Part shown: piece after piece, positions 1-10,440 of the stretch
Layout of the letters: every line of letters begins with the position of its first letter
How positions within the stretch are numbered: the stretch's first letter is position 1
Program-made: the position numbers and the translations under genes
Notes under the pieces: generated by a model
The model's database searches: none
What the model saw: the letters and a program-made list of their open reading frames with translations, nothing else
What the model was told of the DNA's origin: nothing
From: Liolophura sinensis
Lineage: Eukaryota; Mollusca; Polyplacophora; Chitonida; Chitonidae
NCBI RefSeq assembly: GCF_032854445.1
Contig: NC_088295.1
Coordinates: 62,351,249 to 62,415,248 of the forward strand
Reading direction: 5' to 3'
Length of the DNA: 64,000 nucleotides

Positions 1-54
1 TTCCGTTGAAGTGTGTATGTAATTAATGGTTATGAACGAGAAATATCACTTAAA

Positions 55-190
55 TCCTTCATTATCATAATAAAGCAATACTTCACGAGGAATATAGCAA
101 GGTAATTAACCAGATCGCAGATATTTATTGTAATTAGGCGATACATATAAGTCACTAATCCAAAATCAATTGCTCCTTAACGTTATCCGG
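55..190. repeat. Dispersed repeat 'G', copy 1
   Basis: This stretch aligns by eye with 7755-7885. Shared words include 'ATCATAATAAA', 'GCGATACA', 'CTAAT' and 'AAAATCAATTGCTC', in the same order and orientation. It is an old, diverged two-copy repeat with no coding potential that I recognise. The class is unknown; it could be a decayed transposon fragment. Confidence 0.5.
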
Positions 191-399
191 TATGCCAAGA
201 GTTTGTGAGATAAAAAAAAGCTTTACCGACTAATCCAAAAATGTGGGACAGAATTATCGGCCTTATTTTATGGAGGCCATTAAAACTACAAATAAGTGCA
301 TTCTGTGAGCGAGCCTGAACTGAGGCAACGCTTGCGCTAGTCAGCTTGATCTTGGCTGAATAGTGCATGCTCGTAAATTAAAACATTGTAAATGTAAAA

Positions 400-900
400 C
401 ATATAGGATAAAAAAGTGCTATCTCACCACTATCCCACCATTAGTTATCATGCAACATTCTATTAAAAAGCCACTGGCCTTCAGTGGTCAACAGATATGT
501 AGACCTGCTGCCCGAACCATTGTCCAGTAGCCTATAACCAGTCCACAACCCGCCCATAACCAGTCTGAAATAGGGTATAACCAGTCTACGAGGACTACAT
601 TCACATGTACGTTCACCACAGACAAATCAGTGTCATTTCCATGGCTCGATCTTAATCTTTCTAAAATATTTAGACCACTAAGATTACAATATTAACAGGG
701 AAATATTTCAAAATAAACTGACATCTTTTCATGAACAGTCTTTAGTCCTTTGACAGTAGATATCGCTCCTTTTATTAAAGCTGTGAGCCTGGTTGTTCAA
801 AACTGGTTCAAGACTTAATGTCAGATTAAAGTTTAAGCCAAGTCTTCAATTTAATACTAAGCTTAATAAAAACTGTGTAACATTATATAAAATGTGAACT
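400..900. other. Gene-free stretch with a short imperfect repeat
   Basis: No coding signal is seen. At about 530-590 the phrase 'ATAACCAGTC' occurs three times about 20-25 bases apart, a very small imperfect tandem repeat. The rest is AT-rich and featureless. Confidence 0.5.
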
Positions 901-902
901 GG

Positions 903-1087
903 ATTTATTTATTTATTTTATTTCATTCGTGTTTTACGCCGTACTCAAGAATATTTCACTTATACGACGGCGACCAGCATTATGGTGGGTGGAAACCGGG
1001 CACAGCCCGGGGGAAACCTACGACCATCCGCAGGCTGCTGTCAGACCTTCCCACGTACGGCCGGAGAGGAAGGCAGCATGAAAATAT
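903..1087 (-). mobile_element. SINE family A, minus strand, tRNA head missing
   Basis: Read on the minus strand, this is the body and tail of the commonest SINE of the window: 'CCGTACGTGGGAAGGTCTG', a GC-rich 'CCCGGGCTGTGCCCGG' hairpin, 'ACCATAATGCTGG', the conserved 'AAGTGAAATATTCTTGAG' block and a TAAA-rich 3' end (at 903-925 on the plus strand). The promoter-bearing tRNA-like head is absent, so the copy is 5'-truncated. Its ORFs are by-products of the repeat. Confidence 0.85.
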
Positions 1088-1849
1088 GAACTGAAACTGC
1101 TGCTGTTATAGTTTGACTTTGGAGAACTGCACTGGCTGCTGAGTTTGGCTAAAAATTTCAGTATAAAATATGACTTAATACCAGTATTCGTTAATACAGT
1201 TTCGAGCAATTGCGTCGTGTTCTTTTCGTACACTTTTGGACTACATACAATCTGCATGAAAATATTTTATTTCAATCTATCCTCCTACCGCCTTAGTAAA
1301 AACATTATTCAAGCGTTCAGAGAATCGCTGTTTATTTAATTGCATACGTATGAACAGGTTATTCGATCCGGTATGAGACGTAGGCCAATTCACCTTTGTC
1401 CAGTATCGACGAATTATATGGCTATTAATTCAAGGATATAGACGGCCCAGTTCTCGGTCAGTTGGTAGCACTGCTGGACTGGTTCTACTCCAAACACTAA
1501 GCATTACTGACAGTGAAGAATAATTTCCATACATATATTCTAGTCCCTGGATACTCAACCACTGCTATCATCCACGGGCAATTTGTCTGCTATCGCCAGT
1601 GTTTGTATTGGCGGAGTTACAGATGCATAGATTCAAAGCTTACCAGATCAACACCCAGTGGGGCATACTGTTGATTGGATGTACATACATGTATATCAAT
1701 GTCACTCTCTACACAAAACATTAACTGATTCCAAAACTTCAAACTATCAAAAAAGCAATAAAGGCCATACAATTATTTTTCCCAATGGCTTTATGTGATT
1801 CACAAATCTAGTGCTGCTTTCAGCAATGACGTTACCATTGTCCGGACAG
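1088..1849. other. Gene-free stretch
   Basis: No exon-like frame or recognisable repeat is seen. A short 'CAGTTGGTAGCACTGCTGGAC' phrase near 1460 faintly resembles a tRNA A-box region, but no B box or body follows. Confidence 0.4.
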
Positions 1850-2090
1850 AAAGTATAATAATAAAAAAAGGAAAACATTGCCAAAAAGTTGACCTCATCA
1901 GAGCCAGTTTCCGTTGAAGCTCATTTCTAACTAACCCCGGATCGATCGGGGCAAAGTAATGGTGGTCTGTGACCGCAATTTCCACACAAGCAAAATCTGA
2001 CCATGACTGAGTCAACCATAATAGTACGAGTTACAGGGTATGACAACAACCACGCCGAAGGCCAGACGTTAAAAATTTGCTCTGGTAAAT
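1850..2090. repeat. Dispersed repeat 'F', copy 1
   Basis: It aligns by eye with 16245-16480. Both contain 'CATTG.CAAAAAGT', 'CTCAT', 'TTTCCGTTGA', 'CCCC' followed by 'GATCGAT', then 'TGTGACCGCAATT', 'ATCTGA' and 'GACAACCA'/'GACAACAACCA', in that order. Two diverged copies in the same orientation suggest an old dispersed element of at least 240 bp. No coding capacity was found. Confidence 0.6.
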
Positions 2091-2280
2091 ACTTGTATCC
2101 CCATATCCGTTGGTTAAATGGCACGTTTAGGCCAATTTTTTACAAAACAATCCTATGTGTTCACTGCAGTCTTTTCTATTCTTTATCTTGACCAAGGCCT
2201 CGATTTACTATTTAAAAAATTGACAGCAATTGTTGGGCAATTGCCCTGCGATGGTAAATATCTGGTAAAAGATTGAAGAT

Positions 2281-2443
2281 CTCTGGCCGTACGTGCAAAG
2301 GTCTTCCAGCAACCTGCGGATGTCGTGGGTTTCTCCCCGGGCTCGGCCCGGTTTCCTCTCACCACAATGGTGGCTGCCCTCGTATAAGTGAAAAATTCTT
2401 GAGTACGACGTAAAACACCAATCAAATAAATAAATAAATAAAA
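2281..2443 (+). mobile_element. SINE family A, plus strand, 5'-truncated
   Basis: It starts inside the body ('CTCTGGCCGTACGTG') and runs through 'CAACCTGCGGATG', the 'CCCCGGGCTCGGCCCGG' hairpin and 'AAGTGAAAAATTCTTGAG' to a 3' end of TAAA repeats. The tRNA head is missing. Confidence 0.88.
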
Positions 2444-2569
2444 CATTGAAGATAAATTAAAGGAGATCATATAAATGAAAGTTTTGTTATAATGGTAATA
2501 TTTCCGCCCTAATAGCCCCTTCCCGAAAGTGATTTACCTCCCCCTGAATCACTACAGCTCTTCTTCGTT

Positions 2570-2705
2570 GGAGGTGCCATTATTTTCTCGCACTAAAGTG
2601 TTTACGACTAACAAAAAGTGGAAAGTGTAATCTATGCTTCGAAACAGACATTCCTATGCCAGCCGTCAATCAAAATGGACGTTTCGGGTGAATATTCGCA
2701 AGGTC
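2570..2705 (+). repeat. Dispersed repeat 'J', copy 1
   Basis: 'ATCTATGC.TCGAAAC.GACATTC' followed by 'CCGTCAATCA.AATGGACGT' matches the reverse complement of about 8560-8680. The two copies are in opposite orientation. Length is near 120 bp; the class is unknown. Confidence 0.55.
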
Positions 2706-3242
2706 AGTTCCCAAGACCACGTTTAACATAGACCACAAGAGAACTCAGAAAATATATGAAATACAAAATTAAGACGGTATCATGCATAGAGGTTATATAA
2801 TGATGTTGGAAAGACACAAGGAATATTCTAGGCTAATGAATGAAACCAGTTTTCAAATCGTGTGCTATGCTTGCATATGCTAATCGATCATCAAAATAAG
2901 CATTTCATTTGAGCTTTGAAACCAAACCAGTGTAAATAAGGGAAAACTTACGACTATTAATTATAAGAGATATTGTGATGTGTGGAAAAACAACTGGCTG
3001 GTTTAACTATCAGATCAGCGATAGGCCTTACACAAAACCAAACAAAGAAACACAAAGACGCTTGAATAAGCTCAATGCATATATTCTAACAAAATACACA
3101 AATAATACAACTGACAATAATATACAAAACAATACAAATAATTACAAATACATATATGTAATCTCTTACTAAAGGCAGCGTCCAAATGCGGATGGTTACC
3201 AAAGACGAATCAGTCTACGTAAATATAACATCCACAGTTAAG
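2706..3242. other. Gene-free AT-rich stretch
   Basis: No coding signal is seen. 3085-3165 is A-rich low-complexity sequence built of AATACA and AATAA words, which explains the lysine- and asparagine-rich open frame there. Confidence 0.5.
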
Positions 3243-3312
3243 AGGAGTGAGTGAGTGAGTGTTTGGGGTTTAGGGTCGTACTTTACAATTTTTCAGTCAT
3301 ATGACGACGATA
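3243..3312 (-). mobile_element. SINE family B, minus-strand 3' fragment
   Basis: 'GAGTGAGTGAGTG' followed by 'TTTGGGGTTTAGGGTCGTAC' and 'CAATTTTTCAGTCATATGACGACGA' is the reverse complement of the 3' end of the complete family B copy at 50,121-50,457. Only the last 70 bases are kept; similarity stops at about 3312. Confidence 0.75.
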
Positions 3313-3662
3313 GTTTAAGAGGACGACAGTCCGATAAAGTGACCAGCTGCAGTGGGCACGGCCCGCTAAGGATGTTTATTCGCCAACTGCATGTGAAGAT
3401 GCAACTGAAGATGAACACGAAGTCACTGGGATGGGTAAACTGGGATGAAATGTACGTAATCGCACAAAGAGACAATGAGCGATACAAGCTCCAGAATAAT
3501 GTCTCAGGAAATAGCAAGGTGCCTAACACGAGCTCACAAAATGCTACTTAGAGATTATGGAGTACAAATGAAGACTGTCGAATGGCCCGAAAGCCGATAT
3601 CTCCAAACCCAGCAAAATCTTTCACAGTGATTGAGGGTAAAAAAAGACTGCTCTCGAAAGGA

Positions 3663-3768
3663 CTTGAGAAAATGACTGCTCACAAGTGGACTTGAGTAAA
3701 TGACTGCTCACAAGTGGACTTGAATGATTGACTGCTCACATGTGGACTTGAATGAATGACTGCTAGCT
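3663..3768. repeat. 28-bp tandem repeat, about 3.7 copies
   Basis: 'CTTGAGTAAATGACTGCTCA' plus 'CAAGTGGA' recurs at 3663, 3691, 3719 and 3747, exactly 28 bp apart with few substitutions. Confidence 0.9.
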
Positions 3769-4235
3769 TAACCACTCCGTCGCTCATATTTATAGACTAA
3801 TGTAAAGAAAATTCTGGATGGTTTGATCGTAAACATGTTTACAACACCGATACGTTTCCAGAATGTATACCCTATGTACAATACCACTAAACTCATAAAC
3901 ACTGAATCCTCGAGAATGTTCAGCTGAATCACAGCGCAGGCTATTACGTACACAGCGAGAAAAATGTATGCCAGACACTGACAAATAAAAAAATAAAAAA
4001 TATAATGCAATGTTAACAGATGGGATTCGTAACAATAGAGTATAAGAGTGAGTATTCATGCTGGACGTCTATGTCTTCGTGCAGAATGGATTTGTTGAAG
4101 GGCTACACATCTGTTTTTTTTTTTTGGCTGCCATCATTTATCTAGACGAAAAATGTTTCACCACTGCGCAAGGGATCATTTCTTCAAGAGACATATATCC
4201 AGATCTTCCAGAGTCTGGTGGAATTAACATGTCCT
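3769..4235. other. Gene-free stretch
   Basis: Overlapping short frames on both strands have no recognisable domain and no conserved splice context. A T10 run lies near 4115. Confidence 0.45.
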
Positions 4236-4625
4236 TTGCCACCAGATGCAAGCAGAATTCTCACGCTGGCTTCCAAATCAGCGGCGATGTTTTTTTCTTT
4301 TCTTTTTGTGGCTGTCCATTAATCACATTAAGCCGGAATCGGACGAACAAATTCAGACGTCTATTGAGGTTCTCAGCTTGCCCAGCAACCTTAAAAATCT
4401 GATAAATGAGAGGCATGTCCATTCCTGCCTGGCGTGGTTTCACCCTGTTGTCTGTCAATCTTAGTCATTTGCATGTAGTTACGTCAGCGTGGGCCAAGTG
4501 GACTTCCACTTGGCATAACGGGTGTGATACATGTGATATATGTCTTGAGGCAATGTGGCTCAGTAAATCTTTGTCATCAGGAATATTTAAATGAGCTTCT
4601 CACTTAGAAAGCCCAGGATGAACAA
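4236..4625 (+). repeat. Dispersed repeat 'E', copy 1
   Basis: It aligns with 9745-10,060 and 16,855-17,165. All share 'TAATCAC', 'TGAG.TTCTCA' or similar, 'GATAAATGAG', 'GGCG(T)GG', 'TTTCACCCTGTTGTC', 'TCA.TTAGTTACGTCA' and 'CCTTGGC'/'GTGGGCC' followed by 'AAGTGGAC' and 'GCATAACG'. Three copies in the same orientation indicate an old dispersed element of 300-350 bp. The perfect 9-bp-arm hairpin CCAAGTGGA/TCCACTTGG sits at 4494-4513. Confidence 0.6.
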
Positions 4626-5100
4626 CTTCCGGGCTACAAGCGTCTAAAAAAACTCTTAGCAGCGTTTTTCTATCGACTAAGCAGGTACTACGACACTCCA
4701 TGGCTTCTGCCAAATCAATTCTTCCTCGATTTACACAGTTCAGAGAAAATGTCTCCGATTAACACATAATTTCTCCTGGAATTGTATGAGGATTGATCAT
4801 CTGTCTGAGTAACATCCATCACTCCGGGAGAAAAAGGAACAGTCTGGTGACGAAATTCGGCCCAATAAGTGATCTTCACTGATCTCCACACACAGCTTAT
4901 GAGAACAGATCTCTTTCCGTAAATCAGTTATTCAATAGACAGAAGACTGAAGACCCCTATTTTAAAGTAAATCCAACAAACATTCTACGGAAATCTAAGA
5001 TCATGACAATATTTTGTATAAAGTTAAAGTTCTTTTATTTTACTTTACGTTGTAAGATATTCACAAAACATTCAACAGAAGTGATTATTTACTTGTTTTC
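4626..5100. other. Gene-free stretch
   Basis: No coding or repeat signal is recognised. Confidence 0.4.
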
Positions 5101-5535
5101 CTGGTTTATCATTATGCTTGTGTGTTTGTTACGCTTGTTTGCTTGTTTATCATCTTCCTTGCATGTTTGTTATGCTTGTTTGTTTATTTATCGTCTTGCG
5201 TGTATGTTCATTATGCTTGTTTGCTAGCTCTTTCTTGTATGTTTGTTATGCTTCTTTGCTTGATTATCGTCTTGCTGGTGTGTTTATGTAGGTCTGCTTG
5301 ATTATCGTCTGGCTTGTGTGTTTGTTATGTTGATTTGCTTGATTATCGTCTGGCTTTGGTGTTTGTTATGTTGATTTGCTTGATTATCGTCTGGCTTGTG
5401 TTTTTGTTATGTTGATCTGCTTGATTATCGTCTGGCTTGTGTTTTTGTTATGTTGATTTGCTTGATTATCGTCTGGCTTGTGTGTTTGTTATACTTCCTT
5501 GCTTGTTTTTGTTTCCTTTCTTACTTGTTTAACCT
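5101..5535. repeat. 41-bp tandem repeat in a T/G-rich tract
   Basis: The phrase 'CTTGATTATCGTCTGGCTTG' begins units at 5297, 5338, 5379, 5420 and 5461, exactly 41 bp apart; a more diverged unit begins at 5259. Upstream, shorter 'TGTTTGTTATGCTTG' units extend back to about 5110. The plus strand is almost free of long purine runs, so the array is strongly strand-asymmetric. Confidence 0.88.
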
Positions 5536-5540
5536 TTAGT

Positions 5541-5696
5541 CGTGCGTGGGAAGGTCTGGTGACAACCTGTCTGTGAGTTTCCTTCGGCTATGTCCGTTTT
5601 TCTGACATTCTAGCCACCGTCGAAAAAGTGAAATATTCTTGAGTTCGGTGTAAAATACCAATCAAAAAGTGAACAAAACGAATTAAATAAATCAAT
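5541..5696 (+). mobile_element. SINE family A, plus strand, degraded and 5'-truncated
   Basis: 'CGTGCGTGGGAAGGTCTGG', 'CAACCTG', 'AAGTGAAATATTCTTGAG' and 'TAAAATACCAATCAAA' identify the family. The GC-rich hairpin has decayed and the tail is interrupted. It lies between the 41-bp array and a second pyrimidine-rich tract. Confidence 0.75.
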
Positions 5697-5935
5697 ATTT
5701 GCTTAGTTTGTTTGCTTGTTTAATCGCTTTGTTTCTTCCTTAGTTTCTTTCTTTGCTTTCTTGCTTGATTGTTATGTTTGGTTGCTTTTCTCGCTTGCAT
5801 GCTTCTAGTTTGTTTCTTTGATTCCTTGCTTGCTTCTTTGTTCCTTTTCTCCTTTGCTTTCTTTCTTGGTTGTTACGCTTTCTTGCTTGTTTGTGTGGTT
5901 GTTTACTTCCTCGTTTACTTCGGGGTTTAACCTGG
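5697..5935. repeat. Low-complexity T/C/G-rich tract
   Basis: Irregular 'TTTGCTTG', 'TTTCTTTC' and 'CTTGCTTG' words fill this segment. It resembles a degenerate continuation of the tandem array at 5101-5535, now split by the SINE at 5541-5696. Confidence 0.65.
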
Positions 5936-6388
5936 CTTCGAACACCATTTCATTCCATACGGCGCGAACGGATCGTCTCAGATATTTGTCACTTATCTGA
6001 TTGCTATGCTATATAAAAGATTATAGACACGGGTGCCAAGTCAGCCACTGTATTAACATTATATACCCATTGTGCTGAGCGGCAATCGACAGATGTCTGA
6101 AGAAAGCCCTTTACAGATTTCGGGATGACCAGATAAGACATTGAACCCGCATATAACGACAACGTTTTTTTTTCTTCGTTACGTTATCAAACCTAAATAT
6201 TTGACCACAACGTTGTTTTCGAAAAAAAGTGGAAGTCATTGCAAATACCATCTAGACATCCTGTGTCGGACAATTCATTCCGAATTGTTCATGCAGGCAC
6301 CTAACCGCTATGTTGGCTGTTTGTCTGAAAACTGGTACGAAATGGTAACATGAAATGAATGAATAAAGCTGAGAAGATATCCTAAATT

Positions 6389-6646
6389 TGATTTATTTAT
6401 TTGATTGGTGTTTTACGCCGTACTCAAGAATATTTCACTTATACGACGGTGGCCAGTATTAAGGTGGGGGGAAACCGGGCAGAGCCCGGGGGAATCCCCT
6501 GACCAACCGCAGGTTGCTGACAGACCTTCCCACTTACGACCGGAGTAAGCCAGTATGACAGCGCTCACAGCGACGGCATTGGTGAGAGGCTTCTGGGTCA
6601 TTACGCTGCGCTAGAGCGCTAGCCGACTGAGCCACGGACGCCCCCT
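6389..6646 (-). mobile_element. SINE family A, minus strand, near full length
   Basis: On the minus strand the copy starts at 6646 with a tRNA-like head: 'GGGGGCGTCCGTGGCTCAGT' holds an A-box-like 'TGGCTCAGTCGG', and 'GTGAGCGCTG' stands where the B box should be. The body with the 'CCCGGGCTCTGCCCGG' hairpin, the 'AAGTGAAATATTCTTGAGTA' block and the TAAA tail (at 6391 on plus) follow. It is one of the longest copies in the window. Confidence 0.9.
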
Positions 6647-6689
6647 CCTAAATTTGAAGCACACCGATTAGGGCCTAGGTTAGCCTGGC

Positions 6690-6835
6690 ACGATTTATTT
6701 ATTTATTTATTTATTTATTTATAATCAATAATCTTGCATTAATACGATGGCGGTCAGTTTTATGGATGGAGAGAGTGTCCTGGATAGGCCATTGTCCTTT
6801 GGCAACCTGCCGACCAACTTCACTGTCTGTGACGT
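6690..6835 (-). mobile_element. SINE family C, minus-strand fragment
   Basis: A (TTTA)n tract at 6693-6722 is the 3' tail of a minus-strand element. Next to it, 'ACGATGGCGGTCAGTTTTATGG' and 'GTCCTGGATAGGCC' match, as reverse complement, the family C element at the right edge of the window ('AGCCGGGACACTCC', 'ACAGCCATCGTATAAG'). Confidence 0.6.
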
Positions 6836-7081
6836 GAAACAATTCATACTTCAGGAAGTTCAGAAAACCAAATCAATCATTTGTGTAAAAGAAATGGAAA
6901 CATGCGATGAAGGTTGTGGAAAATCTTGGCAAAATTTTAAAATGTCATAATAACAACTTTTGCGCAAATCTGTTGTTCCAGCGATATTCATTGATATTCC
7001 AGTCACTATATCAACGGCTTACGAATGTGATACAGAAAGCTGATTTCTTCAAAGTGGAATGTTTTGCGAGGATTTGGCCAG

Positions 7082-7227
7082 ATATGACATATGGCCCATG
7101 GTCTGATTGCGCAGGCAGCGGTCGGGATTACCATGACGTTGAGCAATGGGTTGGAGGATTGACCCTCCCCAGTAGCAGCGAATATACGAGACAGATGACC
7201 CAGATAAATACCTTCAGTGTGACAGAG
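7082..7227 (+). CDS. Candidate internal coding exon, product unknown
   Basis: This is a weak exon prediction. The plus-strand frame is open and ends at a good donor, CAGAG|GTAAGA (GT at 7228-7229). A possible acceptor AG ends at 7081, but the tract before it is only moderately pyrimidine-rich. The peptide begins DMTYGPWSDCAGSGRDYHDV and has a balanced, non-repetitive composition, unlike most random frames here. 'YGPWSDC' faintly recalls a thrombospondin type 1 start (WSxC), but the rest of that domain is absent. The same frame is open upstream to 6907, partly inside a SINE, so openness alone proves little. It could belong to the same plus-strand gene as 8976-9110. RNA reads would decide. Confidence 0.2.
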
Positions 7228-7299
7228 GTAAGACCAGCCGCCATATATCCATACATACAGCCTTCATTCAAATCACATCACTCACTGACTCCGTACAAG

Positions 7300-7750
7300 A
7301 CTTGAGTACGAAATGCTCATTAGTTGATGGCAGCGTTCCCCTCTGTATACATCGACATATATGACCGCGTCGAGTTGTTATGGTGGCAAATGAAGTCCAT
7401 GCGTTTAGCACGTAAAATTCTTTATAAATGACCAGAATCATAACATATATACGCATACAACACAGTCTCCATAGAGACCATAGAGAGATGCTGACATCTA
7501 AGATTTGTTTGACAGATTCGTAGACTTAACAAAGCTGGGTTGGTCAGAATGTGACTTACGGTTTCAAATTCTGACACCGAAAGCCCTCAAATGTATAGAT
7601 CATAATCGACTGCCAGCTTCGGCACCCATCTGCGTAACAGCGCATAATGTAACAGCGTTCTTTAAACGTGCATCTCCCAAGTAAACCATAACGATTCCTG
7701 TAACTTTCCTCTCCTGTGTTGGTAATATAAGTCATGGCGGAGAAATTACA
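7300..7750. other. Gene-free stretch
   Basis: Short overlapping frames have no recognisable domain. No repeat was identified. Confidence 0.4.
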
Positions 7751-7754
7751 CACA

Positions 7755-7885
7755 AGCCTTCTTTCATCATAATAAACCAAAACACCCAGACGAATAAAGC
7801 AAACCATTTAAATCGATTTTAAGTAAGCGATACAGATATTCCCGCTAATTGAAAATCAATTGCTCTTCAACTATTTTCGTTAAGT
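7755..7885. repeat. Dispersed repeat 'G', copy 2
   Basis: Diverged copy of 55-190 in the same orientation. 'CATCATAATAAA', 'AAGCGATACAGATATT', 'GCTAATTGAAAATCAATTGC' and 'CGTTAAGTACGCC' are the clearest matches. Confidence 0.5.
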
Positions 7886-8165
7886 ACGCCTTGAGGAAAT
7901 GATGTATAGGGCTGTGATTAGCCAAGAGACGCTAACTTAAACCCGACTCGCTTCATTTGTGGCCCAGAATTGCAAGAGACAAAGCTTGTTTCATTGGGCA
8001 GAATGATTTATGCGTTATTTCTTTGTTAATCTTATGGATAATAACATTACCCACCTTCAGTCACATATCCATTCTACAGCATAGGCTAAACACAAATGAG
8101 ACTATCGGTTGTTGTTGAATAGGATAAATAATGATAAAATAGAGGGAAGCACCAAAACCATGTTA

Positions 8166-8390
8166 CAATGACCCAGAAGACTGTCACCAATGCGGTTGCT
8201 GTGAGTTCAAGTCATGCTGGCTTCCTCTCCGGCCATACGTGGGAAGGTCTGTTGGCAACCTGCGTATGGTCGTGAGTTTCCGCCGGGCTCTACCCGGTTT
8301 CCTCACACCATAATACTGGCCGCCGTCGTGTAAGTGAAATATTCTTGAGTACGGTGTAAAACACCAATTAAATAAATAAATAAATATATA
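8166..8390 (+). mobile_element. SINE family A, plus strand, most of the element
   Basis: It starts in the tRNA-related part ('AATGACCCAG', 'CACCAATGCGG') with a good B-box-like 'GTGAGTTCAAGTC'. Then follow 'CTGGCTTCCTCTCCGGCC', the body hairpin, 'AAGTGAAATATTCTTGAGTA' and a TAAA tail. The A-box end is missing. Confidence 0.9.
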
Positions 8391-8559
8391 AAACCATGTT
8401 GCACACCCATGTTTCCACATTTTATACCCTTCTGACCTTCAGGACATTCTGTTAGTTTTTCCAACATCATTGAAGAATGCTGACAGCTTCTCTTTGTAGG
8501 ATTCGGTCCTAATTTCGTACTTCATGTGTGCACTTACTTAGTTTTTGGGAGGTTTGTGT

Positions 8560-8680
8560 TAAACGTCGTTTCGGGAATCGGCATTGCGATTACTGACGTC
8601 CATTATGATTGACGGTTGGTAAACGAATGTCCGTTTCGAGGCATAGATCAACTCGTTATAATTTGATGTTCCGCTAGTTG
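8560..8680 (-). repeat. Dispersed repeat 'J', copy 2 (inverted)
   Basis: The reverse complement of 'ATGATTGACGGTTGG' and 'GTCCGTTTCGAGGCATAGAT' matches 2570-2705. See that entry. Confidence 0.55.
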
Positions 8681-8975
8681 TGGCTTTCTTAACTGTTACA
8701 AATTACTGGAGCTTTAGTCAGTCTTGTCCGTGGAAACGTCACGTATATCTCTAAATTTCGTTTATTTGCTGCACTGGACATCTAGCTCCCATATACCTTC
8801 GGACAAGTACGAATTATGTCCGCTGTTCTGCTTCATTGTCAACATAACCCTATCATCGACCAAGCGGGAATTTGTCTGGTCTTTTCTCTGGTTATATTTG
8901 TCTAAAATCCCAGTGCTCAGGCAGATTACTTACCCGCTTATAACAAGATATACACGTTTTTATATATATACCCAG

Positions 8976-9110
8976 CTGATTACATTCCCATATCAAAGCT
9001 ATGAGACGGTTTATCATGAGTTAGAGCATCCACAGAGTGTGAGTGACAAGAGAGCACACCACATTAGTCCAAGTTCAGTTGACATTTCTGAATCGAGTCA
9101 GATTAATAAG
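8976..9110 (+). CDS. Candidate coding exon with tyrosine sorting motifs
   Basis: This is the most exon-like frame outside the retrotransposon. It begins after TATATATACCCAG (AG at 8974-8975) and ends at AATAAG|GTTTGT (GT at 9111-9112). Its 135 bp encode exactly 45 codons in phase 0 at both ends, a symmetric exon. The peptide starts LITFPYQSYETVYHELEHP and continues with a Ser/His/Asp-rich hydrophilic part ending SESSQINK. It carries two overlapping YxxPhi motifs, YETV and YHEL, as in the cytoplasmic tails of many membrane receptors. No transmembrane segment or domain is present, so the parent protein cannot be named. Upstream sequence in this frame is hydrophobic and unlike it, fitting an intron-exon boundary. 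The upstream ORF has no convincing ATG. Confidence 0.33.
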
Positions 9111-9119
9111 GTTTGTATA

Positions 9120-9740
9120 GTGAATGTCTTACTGTTGTGACTGCTATTTTCTCAAATAGTACTAAAGTGTGAACAAATTTGTGGTTGAGGACTTAATTAT
9201 AGCATAAAATGAAAACAGTAGCCAAATCATCTCATCAGAGCTAGACATTTAATCATATCGGAATATCGGATTTTACATTTTCGAGTCAATCTGAAAAGTG
9301 TCCTACTTTAGAGGTTAAACTGGAGATTGAGCATTTATTACCATCCTAAAAACGTTTCTTACAATAAGTTAAATCATTGTTGATGCTTCGTTATTACAGT
9401 TTTATTTAAATTTTGTTTAGGTTTCAGTTTTTTGGACGAAAGGAAACAACAGACAGTTGATAAATCCAACAAATCTCTGTAAGTACAATAATATTTACAC
9501 ACTCAGAAACTAGGTTCGAACAAGTCACCACACTTATAATTTTACTTCAGTCGGATGTGTATAGAAACAAACACAAAAGGAACGTCTAAAGCAAATAAAT
9601 TAAGACGATGAAAAGGGATACAAAGTACAGCTGAAACGGGTAAAAAAGACTTAAACGTAATTTAAGTCTTTCAGCGCTGAAGACTATGACTTGTCATTTC
9701 TGATGATCGAGTGGAACACAGAATTCCCACGTCCGTTTAC
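9120..9740. other. Gene-free stretch
   Basis: AT-rich, with no coding signal and no recognised repeat. Confidence 0.4.
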
Positions 9741-9744
9741 AAAC

Positions 9745-10060
9745 CAATGATTATGTTTTTGCAGCTTTCTATTCATCACTTTAAGGAGAAATTGGACCTC
9801 CTATTTCGGGCATCCATTGAGATTTTCAAGTTGCCTTAATGAGCTTTTTATCAATTCCAGGGCGGTGGCGTTTCACCCTATTGTCTTTCAATGAGCCATC
9901 CTGTCACTTATTTAAGCCAACCTTGGCGTATGCACTTCATATGCACTCTATTATAGCCTTGGTAATAATCAAAACCCTGACTAGCTAAAATGCGATTCTC
10001 CTCGGATAATGGACTCCGTGGAGACTTTTTCAGTCACGGGCGTTCAAAAGAATTTTTCTC
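9745..10060 (+). repeat. Dispersed repeat 'E', copy 2
   Basis: Diverged copy of 4236-4625. 'TTTCACCCTATTGTCTTTCA', 'GTCACTTATTTAAGCCAACC' and 'TTGGCGTATGCACTTC' are the best-preserved parts. Confidence 0.6.
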
Positions 10061-10261
10061 AAGAATCCATTGTAATAGACCTATACTGTGATTATAAAGA
10101 AAGCAGAATTCTGATTAATACAGTCTAACCAAACTAACACCAAGAAGAAACTGATTGGTAGAATTCAATGAGCATTGAATGATTAAAGCTTATGAACGCC
10201 CAATACAGTTAAGAGAATGTCATGCTGTATATCGTTTACCGTTCTGCCTAAGAATATGTTT

Positions 10262-10440
10262 TAATATGTCATAACTCAGTTTAAGCCATGATGCTGTTGG
10301 GCGTATAATTTACTACTATGTAAATCAATTTACGTGAACCGGTAACATATGACCATTTGCCAGATATCACATTGTCGTTGCTGCTCTGGTTTTACTCTCT
10401 GTGCTGTAAATATTTGTGTGTCTATACCCCAACTTAAAAT
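10262..10440 (-). repeat. Dispersed repeat 'D', minus-strand copy
   Basis: Reverse complement of the family seen at 30,120 and 40,625: 'AAGCCATGATGCTGTTGGGC', 'GGTAACATATGACCATTTGC' and 'TATCACATTGTCGTTGCTGC' correspond to 'GCAGCGACGACAATGTG', 'GGCAAATGATCACACGTAAC' and 'GCACCATGGCTTAAG'. The middle is shortened. Confidence 0.6.

Noticed and set aside
3255-3551. 98-codon plus-strand frame
   Set aside because: The start lies in a family B SINE tail, and the remainder shows no domain or splice sites.
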